From an uncultured Verrucomicrobia subdivision 3 bacterium (GTDB lineage: Bacteria > Verrucomicrobiota > Verrucomicrobiia > Limisphaerales > UBA11358), in NCBI GenBank assembly GCA_903850425.1, contig CAINLR010000004.1:1-64000 (forward strand): a DNA stretch of 64,000 bases, in the 5' to 3' direction. The notes beneath the pieces are model-generated. The model ran no database searches. It had not been told where the DNA came from and saw only the letters and a program-made list of their open reading frames with translations. The translations under genes and the position numbers were made by a program. Below are positions 44,855-52,631 of the stretch, piece after piece (position 1 is the stretch's first letter; each line of letters opens with the position of its first letter).

Positions 44855-46798
44855 ATGAACGAACAACCTCCATTCGAACGCCCGCGTATGGACGTGGACA
44901 TCGTCTGCGTCGGCTTTGGCCCCGCCACGGCGGGATTTCTCACCACCCTGTCCAAGCAACTCACCAACGCTGACGGCACGCCCGCCGTCGAAAGCGCCGT
45001 CATGCCCGGCATGCCGCCACAGGTGCTGTGCTACGAACGCGCCGATGACATTGGCTTCGGTGTCTCCGGCGTCGTGACGAAAGCACGGGCTTTGCGCGAA
45101 AGCTTTCCCGAAATCAAAACCGCCGGCATTCCGATGGCCGCGTCCGTCGGCGAAGAAAAGGTTCTCTACCTGCTCGATCCTCACGGCGCGAGCCGCCGCT
45201 CAGCGGCACTGCGTCTCGCAGATTCATTGATTCGGGCGACGAAGTTTGCTTTGCCCGTGGAGAACCACGCATTGAACTTGCCGTGGACGCCATCGTTTTT
45301 GCACAAGCACGACGGCATGATTCTCTCGATGGGCCAGTTCATGCAATGGGTCGGCGCGCAAGTGCAAAGCACCGGCACCATCCAAATCTGGCCCGGCACG
45401 CCGGTGGCGGAAGCGTTGATTGAGAACGGCGAAGCGGCTGCGGAGCGCGGACAGCCTTGTCCGCGAGTTTCAACCGGAGACGAAGGAACACGCGGACAAG
45501 GCTGTCCGCGCTCCAAAGTTGTCGGCGTCCGCCTGCTTGATCAAGGCGTGGACAAAAAAGGCGCTCCCGCCGACGGCTTCACGCCGGGCATGGATATCCA
45601 CGCCGCGCTGACAGTCGTCGCAGACGGTCCGATTGGTCCCATCGGCCGCCAACTCGACGAGATTTTTGGCTTGCCTGAGAACCACCACACCCGCGATTGG
45701 GCCGTGGGCATGAAGTTCGTCGTGGATTTGCCGGAAGACACCACGCTCAAACCCGGCACGGTGCTGCACACGTTCGGTTATCCCGAGCCGGAGATTTTTG
45801 GATTTCTCTACGTCCATCCCGACCGCGTCGCGTCGCTCGGCATTTTCGTGCCGTCGTGGTTCGACAGCCCGGCGCGCACGGCTTACCGCTATCTCCAACA
45901 TTGGATGCTGCATCCGAATCTCTGGCGTTATCTCAAGGGCGGCAAGCTCCGCTCGTGGGGCGCCAAGACGCTCGGCGAATCCGGCAAGCACGGCGAACCG
46001 CATCTCACCGGCGACGGCTACGCGCGCATCGGCGAAGGCAGTGGCACCACGAACGTCCTGACCGGCTCCGGCGTGGACGAAGCCTGGGCCACCGGCACGC
46101 AACTCGCCGAGGCCGTCATCGAATTACTCAAGGCCAAAAAACCGTTCACCAAACAAAACCTCGATGAAACCTACGTAAAACGCCGTCGCTCAAGCTGGGT
46201 GGAGGCCGAAGGCCGCGTCGCCGAAAAATCCCGCGACGGTTTTCAAAAAGGCGTCGCCACCGGCATGATCGGCATGGCGCTTGCCGGTTTGACGAACGGA
46301 AAATTCTCGCTCGGCCACGCGCCCGTGCAGCCGTGGAAACGCATTCCGACGGTGGAAGATTATTTCGCCGCAAAAATTTCCCGCGCAGAAATCGCGAAGC
46401 TCCGCGACGAGTGCAAAACGAAAAATGTTTCGCTCCACGGCGCGCTGATGGACAAAGCCGGCTGGCCCGCGATTCCGTTCGACGGCCAATTGCTCGTGTC
46501 GCATCAGGACGCGCTGCTGATGGGCGGCAAGGTGCAGGCGCCGCACGGCTACGCCGACCACGTCGTTTTCCTGCATCCCGAACTCTGCGAGAAATGCGGC
46601 GCGCGGATTTGCATCGAGGCGTGCAGCGGCCAGGCGATTTATCCCGGCGAAACCGGCGTGCCGGCGTTTGACCGCGAGAAATGCGTCCACTGCGGCGCGT
46701 GCCTGTGGAACTGCTCGCAGGCGAACCCGGAAGATTCTGAGCGCATGAACATCGCCTTCCGCGCCGGCACCGGCGGATTGCACTCGGCGGAGAATTGA
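44855..46798 (+). CDS. Electron-transfer-flavoprotein:quinone oxidoreductase-like FAD/4Fe-4S protein
   Basis: This is a 647-residue protein. It starts with an FAD-binding VDIVCVGFGPATAGF segment, has central regions shared with ETF-QO/FixC (TVVADGPIGPIGR, VLHTFGYPEPEIFGFLYVHPDRVASLGI), and ends with ferredoxin-type cysteines CEKCGARICIEAC and CVHCGACLWNC that ligate an iron-sulfur cluster. It would take electrons from ETF and deliver them to membrane quinone. The start at 44855 avoids the repeat-derived extension. Around residues 196-220 it contains an extra peptide (ERGQPCPRV...RGQGCPRS) encoded by a perfect DNA palindrome. Its 3' end is repeated three times downstream. Confidence 0.88.
   Translation: MNEQPPFERPRMDVDIVCVGFGPATAGFLTTLSKQLTNADGTPAVESAVMPGMPPQVLCYERADDIGFGVSGVVTKARALRESFPEIKTAGIPMAASVGEEKVLYLLDPHGASRRSAALRLADSLIRATKFALPVENHALNLPWTPSFLHKHDGMILSMGQFMQWVGAQVQSTGTIQIWPGTPVAEALIENGEAAAERGQPCPRVSTGDEGTRGQGCPRSKVVGVRLLDQGVDKKGAPADGFTPGMDIHAALTVVADGPIGPIGRQLDEIFGLPENHHTRDWAVGMKFVVDLPEDTTLKPGTVLHTFGYPEPEIFGFLYVHPDRVASLGIFVPSWFDSPARTAYRYLQHWMLHPNLWRYLKGGKLRSWGAKTLGESGKHGEPHLTGDGYARIGEGSGTTNVLTGSGVDEAWATGTQLAEAVIELLKAKKPFTKQNLDETYVKRRRSSWVEAEGRVAEKSRDGFQKGVATGMIGMALAGLTNGKFSLGHAPVQPWKRIPTVEDYFAAKISRAEIAKLRDECKTKNVSLHGALMDKAGWPAIPFDGQLLVSHQDALLMGGKVQAPHGYADHVVFLHPELCEKCGARICIEACSGQAIYPGETGVPAFDREKCVHCGACLWNCSQANPEDSERMNIAFRAGTGGLHSAEN
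45442..45514. repeat. Perfect 24-bp palindromic arms inside the ETF-QO gene
   Basis: Arms 45442-45465 and 45491-45514 are exact reverse complements around a 25-base centre, 73 bases in all. They are read through in frame as ERGQPCPRV, a short linker and RGQGCPRS. The flanking residues (ENGEAA before, KVVGVRL after) rejoin normal family sequence, so this is an insertion tolerated as an extra loop. Confidence 0.85.
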
Positions 46799-46807
46799 GA
46801 TTCCGCG

Positions 46808-46840
46808 TTGACAGAAAAAGACTTTGAGGACAATTTGTCC
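46808..46840 (+). promoter_or_regulatory. Promoter and palindromic operator of the HigBA module
   Basis: TTGACA (46808-46813) is followed after 15 bases by GACAAT (46829-46834). A perfect 13-base palindrome, GGACAATTTGTCC (46828-46840), covers the -10 and ends 2 bases before the toxin ATG. This fits autorepression by the antitoxin. There is no ribosome-binding site before the ATG. Confidence 0.55.
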
Positions 46841-46842
46841 CC

Positions 46843-47151
46843 ATGCGTATCATCGCCGAAGGCACCATCCGGCAATGGGCCGGAGACCACGCCCGCGCCG
46901 CCGGGTCGTTGCGGCAATGGGTCAAGGTAGTGCGCCTCGTCCGCTGGCGTTCCTTTGTCGAGCTGCGCCGAACCTTTCCGTCAGCCGACATGGTTATTGC
47001 AAAAAGCGGACGGAAGGTGATGGTGTTTAACGTGGGCGGCAATGAGTTTCGCCTGATCTGCGCCGTTCACTTCAACACAGAGATGGTGTTCGCCCTGCGA
47101 TTCCTGTCGCACGCCGAATACAGCAAAGACACTTGGAAAAATGAATTATGA
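46843..47151 (+). CDS. higB: HigB-type mRNA-interferase toxin
   Basis: This 102-residue protein matches the HigB toxin family: a W-rich first half (WVKVVRLVRWRSFVELRRTFPSADM), then VMVFNVGGNEFRLICAVHF and a final RFLSHAEYSKDTWKNEL. Such toxins cleave mRNA on the ribosome until bound by the antitoxin. The antitoxin gene overlaps by 4 bases downstream, the classical hig order of toxin first. The module sits directly after the ETF-QO gene, and a degraded copy of that gene's 3' end follows it. Confidence 0.9.
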   Translation: MRIIAEGTIRQWAGDHARAAGSLRQWVKVVRLVRWRSFVELRRTFPSADMVIAKSGRKVMVFNVGGNEFRLICAVHFNTEMVFALRFLSHAEYSKDTWKNEL

Positions 47152-47585
47152 AAACAGCCACTCGAACCAGCGCCAGTCCCGGATCCTTCGCCTCGTTGCC
47201 CAAGGATTACACCGGGCTTTGCCTGCGTTACGTTCCACGTCCGCTGCATGACGCCGCCGACTATGCCGCCGCCCGTCAGGCCATCGAACCCCTGCTGGGT
47301 TTTGAAGACCGGCTGAACGCGGATCAGACAGACTATCTTGAAGCGGTCAGTTCGTTTATCGAAGCCTACGACGAGACGCGAGTGAAGTGGCCCAAGGGCA
47401 ATCCAGTGGCAACGCTCCAGTTTCTCCTTGAACAGCACGACCTGTCCGCCGCCGACCTTTCGCGAATCCTCGGCAGCGACCGTTCACTCGGGCCGAAACT
47501 GGTGCGGGGGGAGCGCCGCCTGACCGTGGACCACATCCGCACACTGGCCCGGCGCTTCAACATCGAACCCGGAAGCTTGCTCTGA
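47148..47585 (+). CDS. higA: HigA-type antitoxin with helix-turn-helix
   Basis: This is a 145-residue protein. The N-terminal about 80 residues contain LCLRYVPRPLHDAADYAAARQ and an acidic region, as in long HigA antitoxins. The C-terminal XRE-like helix-turn-helix reads ATLQFLLEQHDLSAADLSRILGSDRSLGPKLVRG. It neutralises HigB and probably represses the operon through the palindrome at 46828-46840. It overlaps higB by 4 bases. Confidence 0.9.
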   Translation: MKTATRTSASPGSFASLPKDYTGLCLRYVPRPLHDAADYAAARQAIEPLLGFEDRLNADQTDYLEAVSSFIEAYDETRVKWPKGNPVATLQFLLEQHDLSAADLSRILGSDRSLGPKLVRGERRLTVDHIRTLARRFNIEPGSLL

Positions 47586-47616
47586 ACCACGCAACCTGAG
47601 CCGAACCGCCAGTTCC

Positions 47617-47745
47617 GACCGCGAGCAATGCGTCCATTGTGGCGCGTGCCTGTGGAACTGCTCGCAGGCGAACCCGGAAAATCCCGAACGCATGAACATC
47701 GCCTTCCGCGCCAGCACCGGTGGACTGCATTCGGCCGAGAATTGA
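47617..47745 (+). pseudogene. Copy A: duplicated 3' end of the ETF-QO gene
   Basis: These 129 bases align without gaps to 46670-46798, the end of the ETF-QO gene, with 117 identities (about 91%). The copy still encodes CVHCGACLWNCSQANPE and GLHSAEN and the same stop, but nothing upstream of it is a gene. The copy carries substitutions such as Lys to Gln and Gly to Ser, so it is not a fresh duplication. Confidence 0.9.
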
Positions 47746-47968
47746 ACACAATGAAAAATGCACATTACGATGGACCGACCCTTCATGGCCGAGCGGATCA
47801 ATTGACGGCAGTGCATTGGCAGAGTGCTTGGCAGAATTATCGGCTGGCAAGGCAGCTTGTCCAGTGCGTGTGCCATGCTACACACCTGCCGCGTATAAAT
47901 CATTCACTTGCATGTTTGCGGTTCTTGGGGATCAAATATAACCAGTGTCGAATCTCGGGATCAAAATT

Positions 47969-49573
47969 ATGAAAATCGTGCCCATTTTACTTTTGTCAGC
48001 CTGGTCAGCCACGGCTGAGGTCACCTTCAATTGCACCACCAATCACGGCACGATCACCATCAACGATTTCTTTAGCACGAACGACGTGCTGACGATTCCC
48101 AGCACGCTCCATGGAATGCCGGTGGTGAGCATCGAATATGATGAACGGGAATATTACCACTTTAGCACCATACGTCATGACGATCTGATTGAGGTCAACA
48201 TTCCCGCCACAGTTACGAACATCGGTTACAACTCGTTCCTCTCGGGTTGGACATCGGAATCACGAAATCTCGTTGAAATAAAAGTGGATCCGGCCAATCC
48301 GCGCTTCAGCAGTGTGGACGGAATCTTGTTTAACCAAGACAAAACCAAGCTCTACATTTTTCCAGCAGCCAAAAAACTCCAGTCGTATGCTGTGCCCGAT
48401 AGCGTAACTCTCATTGATTGGGGAGCTTTCTCTGATTGCGCCCACCTGACCAATGTTATTTTGGGAGCCAAGGTGGCCACCCTCAAAGAGGCAGCATTTG
48501 GCGGATGCAAAAACCTCACCCAGTTGCGCATACCCAAAAGCGTGACCTGTATCGAACCTGGCGCTTTGGATGATTCCCTCGCCATCGTCGTGGACGCTTT
48601 AAATCCCGCCTACTGCATCTCAGACGATGTCCTGTGGGACAAGCACCAAACCACGCTCATTCGATTACTGAGAAGTAAATCGGACAGCTATGCCGTTCCA
48701 AAGACCGTCACCAACATCGGCAACTTTGCATTTAGCAGCCGCCACAGCCTTACCAACATCGTCCTTGGCCCACAAGTCACGCAGATAGGAAATGGTGCTT
48801 TCAGAGGGTGCGACAAGCTTGTCAGCCTTACCTTGCCGGCTAAGATCGCTTTCATTGGCAATTATGCTTTTCAATCCTGCACCAGCCTGACGCAAATCAA
48901 GATACCTGACCGCGTCACGCGCATTGGGACCAATGCGTTCGCCAAATGTTATCAGTTGACCAATGTGATATTTGGCGACCAAGTCACCAACATCGAACAA
49001 GGAGCGTTCAACGATTGCAGGAAACTGACTCACGTCACATTGAGCAAGAATCTCGTGAGCATCGGTAGTTACGCGTTTCGCAATTGTGGCTTGACCAACA
49101 TTTTCCTTGGCCCCCAAATCAAGCAGCTAGGGCCTGACGCATTCAGCCGATGCGACAAACTGACCAGCCTTGTCCTTCCCGACACCATCACATTCATCGA
49201 AAATTATGCGTTTCAATCCTGCACCAGCCTGACGCAAATCAAGATACCTGATCGGGTCACGCGCATTGGAGCCGGTGCGTTTTCCCGATGCTATAGCTTG
49301 ACCAATGTGGACTTCGGCGAGAATGTCACTCACATTGAGGAGGCAGCATTTAGTAGTTGCCTGAACCTAACTCACGTCTCGCTGGGCAGAAATCTCGTGA
49401 GCATCGGCAGATATGCGTTCAACAAATGTGGACTGACGAACGTCTCTATCCCCAAAAGTGTGGTCAGCGTTGGCGAGTTGGCCTTTGGCTGCGATGCCAT
49501 AACAAATTCGCCGGGCCCGAAGGCTGTTACCAATCTTGACAGGATTGTCTTTCCGACAAACGGCTTGCGTTAA
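47969..49573 (+). CDS. Secreted BspA-like leucine-rich-repeat protein
   Basis: This is a 534-residue protein. After a signal peptide (MKIVPILLLSAWSATA) it consists of LRR_5/BspA repeats of about 23 residues, each with an IP..V..IG..AF..C..L pattern, for example VTNIGNFAFSSRHSLTNIVLG. Two blocks are nearly identical (DNA 48860-48927 and 49202-49269, 65 of 68 bases), showing a recent internal duplication. BspA-type proteins are cell-surface or secreted binding proteins. ATG 47969 is preferred over the GTG at 47945 because it starts the signal peptide. It is cargo between the duplicated etf-operon junctions and does not belong to electron transfer. Confidence 0.88.
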   Translation: MKIVPILLLSAWSATAEVTFNCTTNHGTITINDFFSTNDVLTIPSTLHGMPVVSIEYDEREYYHFSTIRHDDLIEVNIPATVTNIGYNSFLSGWTSESRNLVEIKVDPANPRFSSVDGILFNQDKTKLYIFPAAKKLQSYAVPDSVTLIDWGAFSDCAHLTNVILGAKVATLKEAAFGGCKNLTQLRIPKSVTCIEPGALDDSLAIVVDALNPAYCISDDVLWDKHQTTLIRLLRSKSDSYAVPKTVTNIGNFAFSSRHSLTNIVLGPQVTQIGNGAFRGCDKLVSLTLPAKIAFIGNYAFQSCTSLTQIKIPDRVTRIGTNAFAKCYQLTNVIFGDQVTNIEQGAFNDCRKLTHVTLSKNLVSIGSYAFRNCGLTNIFLGPQIKQLGPDAFSRCDKLTSLVLPDTITFIENYAFQSCTSLTQIKIPDRVTRIGAGAFSRCYSLTNVDFGENVTHIEEAAFSSCLNLTHVSLGRNLVSIGRYAFNKCGLTNVSIPKSVVSVGELAFGCDAITNSPGPKAVTNLDRIVFPTNGLR

Positions 49574-49614
49574 TCAGCAATAAGGATCGGAAACGGGTCA
49601 CCCAGCATTAAAGT

Positions 49615-49663
49615 AAAGGGGTCAGTTCTTAAAGGGGTCAGTTCTTGGTATTGACAACTATTG
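49615..49663. repeat. Solo copies of the RAYT element end
   Basis: AAAGGGGTCAGTTCTT occurs twice in tandem (49615-49630 and 49631-49646). The second copy continues with the same GGTATTGACAACTATTG that follows the left end of the RAYT element at 51147-51169. These are element ends without a transposase gene. Confidence 0.75.
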
Positions 49664-49691
49664 ATTACAAAGAATTCCTTTGCGCCTTTTC

Positions 49692-49850
49692 GCGGCCAAC
49701 CTGAAATTTTATGAGCACAGCCTATCAAATTGTTGTTTGCGGCAGCATCGTTCCCGATCCGCTGCAAACACTGAAAAAACGAAAAATCCCGAACGCATGA
49801 ACATCGCCTTTCGCGCCGGCACCGGCGGATTGCACTCGGCGGAGAATTGA
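49692..49850 (+). pseudogene. Copy B: etfB 5' end joined to ETF-QO 3' end
   Basis: Bases 49692-49773 match the native etfB start region (54035-54116), including the leader GGCCAACCTGAAATTTTATG and codons for MSTAYQIVVCGSIVPDPLQTL. After a short A-rich join, 49781-49850 matches the end of the ETF-QO gene (ERMNIAFRAGTGG...SAEN, stop). The order is head of etfB then tail of ETF-QO, reversed relative to the operon, as a tandem-duplication joint would give. Confidence 0.9.
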
Positions 49851-49935
49851 ATCAACCACGGATGGACGCGGATGAACACGGATAAAAACAAACTGTCGCG
49901 CAATGAATCCCAAAGGGATTTTCGGAACTTCGGTC

Positions 49936-50126
49936 GCGGCCAACCTGAGATTTTATGAGCCCAGCCTATCAAATTGTTGTTTGCGGCCGCCTCGTTCCCA
50001 CTCCGCTGCAGACGCTGCAACCCGCCCGTTGATTTACGATTTACGATTGGAGATTTCGGATTTGAAGAATGCGAAAAATGAAATGAGGCTGTCCGCCGTC
50101 CTTGATCCGTGGGCGGGCCATGCGCG
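49936..50126 (+). pseudogene. Copy C: degraded 5' end of etfB
   Basis: Bases 49936-50028 match the etfB leader and first codons (MSPAYQIVVCGRLVP). An insertion built on GATTTACGATTTACGATT follows. Then 50073-50126 matches etfB again (AAAAATGAAATGA...GTGGGCGGGCCA). The frame is broken by a stop in the insertion. The stretch 49851-49935 between copies B and C is only 85 bases and contains a CCACGGATGGACGCGGATGA-type sequence. Confidence 0.85.
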
Positions 50127-50279
50127 CGGGCGCGCAAAAAGCAATTAAGACTTTCCATTTTACCTCAATTTAATAACCTCGATAAGTTGCTCGCAGTTGT
50201 CCTCGATGACCGCTTCAAGGAAGCGGAGCCTAGACTTAGAAACTCAGAAATTATTGGTTTGCGTCAATCAACAAAAAAC

Positions 50280-51071
50280 ATGAAGTCCAACATCCAAACT
50301 CGCGCCGCCCAGCTCGCCTTTTGTGCTTTCAGCCTCGGTGCTATCGGTCTGCAAGCCCAAAACCTCCTGCTCAATGGCGATTTTAGCGCTGGCAACCAAG
50401 GCTTCGCCAGCGGTTATTCTTTTGTGGTCTCCGGCACCAGCCAGTCCCCAAACACAATTGGCATCCGGACCAGTTCGCAAGATTACAACCCGGGGTTTGT
50501 GCCATTCGCTGATCATACGACGGGCACTGGCAACATGCTACTCGTGGATGGTTCACAAAGCTCGGGCGTGACGGTTTGGAGCGAGACGGTTTCGGTCGCG
50601 CCGAACGCGCCCTATCTTTTTTCCGGCTGGGTCACCGCCGCTGACGACAGTAATTTGCCGACCCTGCGATTTTTCATCAACGGTGTTGCGGTCGGTTCGG
50701 ACCTGGCCTTGTCCACCCCGGCCGGCCAATGGCAGAAATTTTTGATCACTTGGAACTCGGGCACGAACACGAGCGCGACCCTGTCAGTCGAGGATGAAAA
50801 CACGGTGAGCTACGGCAACGATTTCGCTCTGGATGATCTCTCGTTTGCGTCCAGCACGGTGCCCAACCCGCCACCGTTGCTGAACCTGGCATCCGTCGGC
50901 AATCAAAGCGTGCTATTTTGGCCCTTATCCGCCACCAATTACGTTTTGCAAAGCACCACCAATCTGACCTCGCCCAATTGGACTGCGGCGAGTGATGCGG
51001 TGTTGGTGAAAGCTTATACCGTGACCAACACCACGCCGGGGCGTTTCTTTCGGCTCCAACTGCAACCCTGA
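50280..51071 (+). CDS. Secreted protein with carbohydrate-binding-like domain
   Basis: This is a 263-residue protein. A signal peptide (SLGAIGLQAQ) precedes LLLNGDFSAGNQGFASGY, the opening of CBM4/9-like jelly-roll domains, which continue to FALDDLSFAS at about residue 190. The C-terminal 70 residues (YVLQSTTNLTSPNWT...GRFFRLQLQP) form the short tail common on secreted Verrucomicrobial proteins. No enzyme motif is seen. It starts at ATG 50280; an upstream in-frame extension would run through copy C. It is cargo in the expanded etf junction. Its ligand is unknown. Confidence 0.75.
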   Translation: MKSNIQTRAAQLAFCAFSLGAIGLQAQNLLLNGDFSAGNQGFASGYSFVVSGTSQSPNTIGIRTSSQDYNPGFVPFADHTTGTGNMLLVDGSQSSGVTVWSETVSVAPNAPYLFSGWVTAADDSNLPTLRFFINGVAVGSDLALSTPAGQWQKFLITWNSGTNTSATLSVEDENTVSYGNDFALDDLSFASSTVPNPPPLLNLASVGNQSVLFWPLSATNYVLQSTTNLTSPNWTAASDAVLVKAYTVTNTTPGRFFRLQLQP

Positions 51072-51135
51072 TGGCCATTTGATACCAACGTGAAGGGGGC
51101 AGATGGCAAAGGCACAAAGGGGTCACAAGGGGTCA

Positions 51136-52170
51136 CAAAGGGGTCAGTTCTTGGTATTGACAACTATTGGTGGCGACGGCAATTTCCCCAGCATGGCGCG
51201 CAAGTTACGAGTGGAATATGCCGGTGCGATTTATCATGTGATGAATCGCGGGGATCGGCGTGAGGAGATTTTCAAGGATGACCCGGATCGGGAGCGGTTT
51301 TTGGTCACGCTGGGGGAGGTTTGCGTCAAGACGGGTTGGCAGATTCATGCGCTGTGCCTGATGCCCAATCATTTTCATCTGGTGGTCGAAACGCCGCAGG
51401 GGAATCTGGTGGCGGGCATGAAATGGTTGCTGGGCACTTACACGGCGCGGTTCAACCGGCGGCACAAGCTGTTCGGGCATCTGTTCAGCGGGCGTTACAA
51501 GGCGTTGATCGTGGACGGGAGCGGCACGGGGTATCTGAAGACGGTGTGTGATTATGTGCATTTGAATCCCGCGCGGGCCAGGCTGCTGACGCCGGAACAT
51601 CCGTTGACGGCGTATTGCTGGAGCAGTTGGCCGGATTATTTGAAGAGTCCGGGCAAGCGTCCGGCGTGGTTGCGGGTGGACCGGTTGCTGGGGGAGTATA
51701 AGATTCCGCAGGACAGTGCGGCGGGGCGGCGGGTGTTGGCGCAGGCGTTGGAGGCGCGGCGGCAGGCGGAGGCGGGCGCGGATTACAAGCTGATCCGGCG
51801 CGGGTGGTGCCTGGGTGAAGAATCATTTCGGAACGCGTTGCTGGCGCAAATGACGGAGCGAATCGGCGCGGAGCATTACGGGACCGAGCGGTTGGAAACA
51901 ACCGAGGCCAAAGCCGAGCGAATCCTGCGCGAGGAATTGAAGTCGCGGCGTTGGAAGGAAAGCGACCTGCTGAAGCGAGCCAAAGGCGACCTTGGCAAGG
52001 TGAAGATAGCCGCGCGATTGCGGGAGGAAACGCTGGTTACGGTGAAGTGGATCGCCACGCGGTTGGGAATGGGCACGGCGGGTTATGTGAACAACCGGTT
52101 GTATCGGTGGCGCAAGGGAACACTGGCATGAACGCGGACGAGTGAACAATACCAAGAACTGACCCCTTTG
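51136..52170 (+). mobile_element. RAYT transposase element with 24-bp terminal inverted repeats
   Basis: Bases 51136-51159 and 52147-52170 are exact reverse complements (core AAAGGGGTCAGTTCTT). They enclose a complete RAYT/Y1-type transposase gene. Extra AAGGGGTCACA-type words stand before the left end (51107-51140). Related ends without a gene occur at 49615-49663, and a fragment of a second transposase follows at 52174. Confidence 0.8.
51193..52131 (+). CDS. REP-associated tyrosine transposase (RAYT, Y1/IS200-like)
   Basis: This is a 312-residue protein. It starts MARKLRVEYAGAIYHVMNRGD, the usual RAYT opening, has the HUH metal-binding motif MPNHFHLVVETP at about residues 70-81, and the catalytic-tyrosine region CDYVHLNPARA at about 120-130. 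The C-terminal third is a helical DNA-binding extension (TVKWIATRLGMGTAGYVNNRLYRW). RAYTs are thought to move short palindromic repeats through single-strand cleavage. The start at 51193 is favoured over an earlier frame start because it begins the conserved domain. All key residues look intact. Confidence 0.92.
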   Translation: MARKLRVEYAGAIYHVMNRGDRREEIFKDDPDRERFLVTLGEVCVKTGWQIHALCLMPNHFHLVVETPQGNLVAGMKWLLGTYTARFNRRHKLFGHLFSGRYKALIVDGSGTGYLKTVCDYVHLNPARARLLTPEHPLTAYCWSSWPDYLKSPGKRPAWLRVDRLLGEYKIPQDSAAGRRVLAQALEARRQAEAGADYKLIRRGWCLGEESFRNALLAQMTERIGAEHYGTERLETTEAKAERILREELKSRRWKESDLLKRAKGDLGKVKIAARLREETLVTVKWIATRLGMGTAGYVNNRLYRWRKGTLA

Positions 52171-52173
52171 TTG

Positions 52174-52281
52174 TATCAGTTGATGAATCGTGGCGACCGG
52201 CGGGAGGAAATTTTCAAAGATGACCCGGATCGGAAACGATTTCTGGTCACACTAGGTGAGGATTTTCTCATGAGTGGCTGA
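52174..52281 (+). pseudogene. Fragment of a second RAYT transposase
   Basis: The stretch encodes a peptide reading YQLMNRGDRREEIFKDDPD followed by RKRFLVTLGED and then a stop. It matches residues about 14-45 of the intact transposase upstream but not identically. It starts 3 bases after the right inverted repeat, so it is the remnant of an older element next to the intact one. The following 52282-52457 has no recognised gene. Confidence 0.85.
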
Positions 52282-52457
52282 GAGGTTTCATTAATTCCCA
52301 ATACCCTTCCCTGGAAATCCAGCGCGGTTGGGAGTCTGCCGCGCTAACTCTTAGGATTCACCGGGCAAATACTTGGTGTTGGCTGGGTTATTTTCTTTCG
52401 TCCGCCCCCATTTTCAGCCAGAAATTTGGCGTGCGGATTTGCCTCCGTCATCATTGT

Positions 52458-52586
52458 GCCAACCTGAAATTGTATGAGCCCAGCCTATCAAATTGCTGTT
52501 TGCGGAGCATTGTTCCTGATCCGCTGCAAAAGCTTGAACCCGTCGCCTTCCGCGCCGGCACCGGCGGCTAGCGCTCGGCGGAGAAT
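52458..52586 (+). pseudogene. Copy D: etfB 5' end joined to ETF-QO 3' end
   Basis: 52458-52541 matches the etfB leader and first codons (MSPAYQIAVCG...), with a one-base loss after TGCGG. From about 52541 it continues as the ETF-QO tail (GCCTTCCGCGCCGGCACCGG), which now contains a TAG stop. The two sources meet at the shared word TCGCC, so the joint has microhomology. This is more decayed than copies A-C. Confidence 0.85.
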
Positions 52587-52631
52587 AATAAATGTTTGAG
52601 TGAACAATCCGATGACTGCCCCTTTCTTGAT

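Noticed and set aside
48860-49269. CRISPR-like repeated blocks
   Set aside because: The repeats are codons of the LRR protein and keep its frame; no regular spacers.
52282-52457. Possible small RNA or tRNA between the RAYT fragment and copy D
   Set aside because: No T-loop, anticodon arm or acceptor stem could be drawn.
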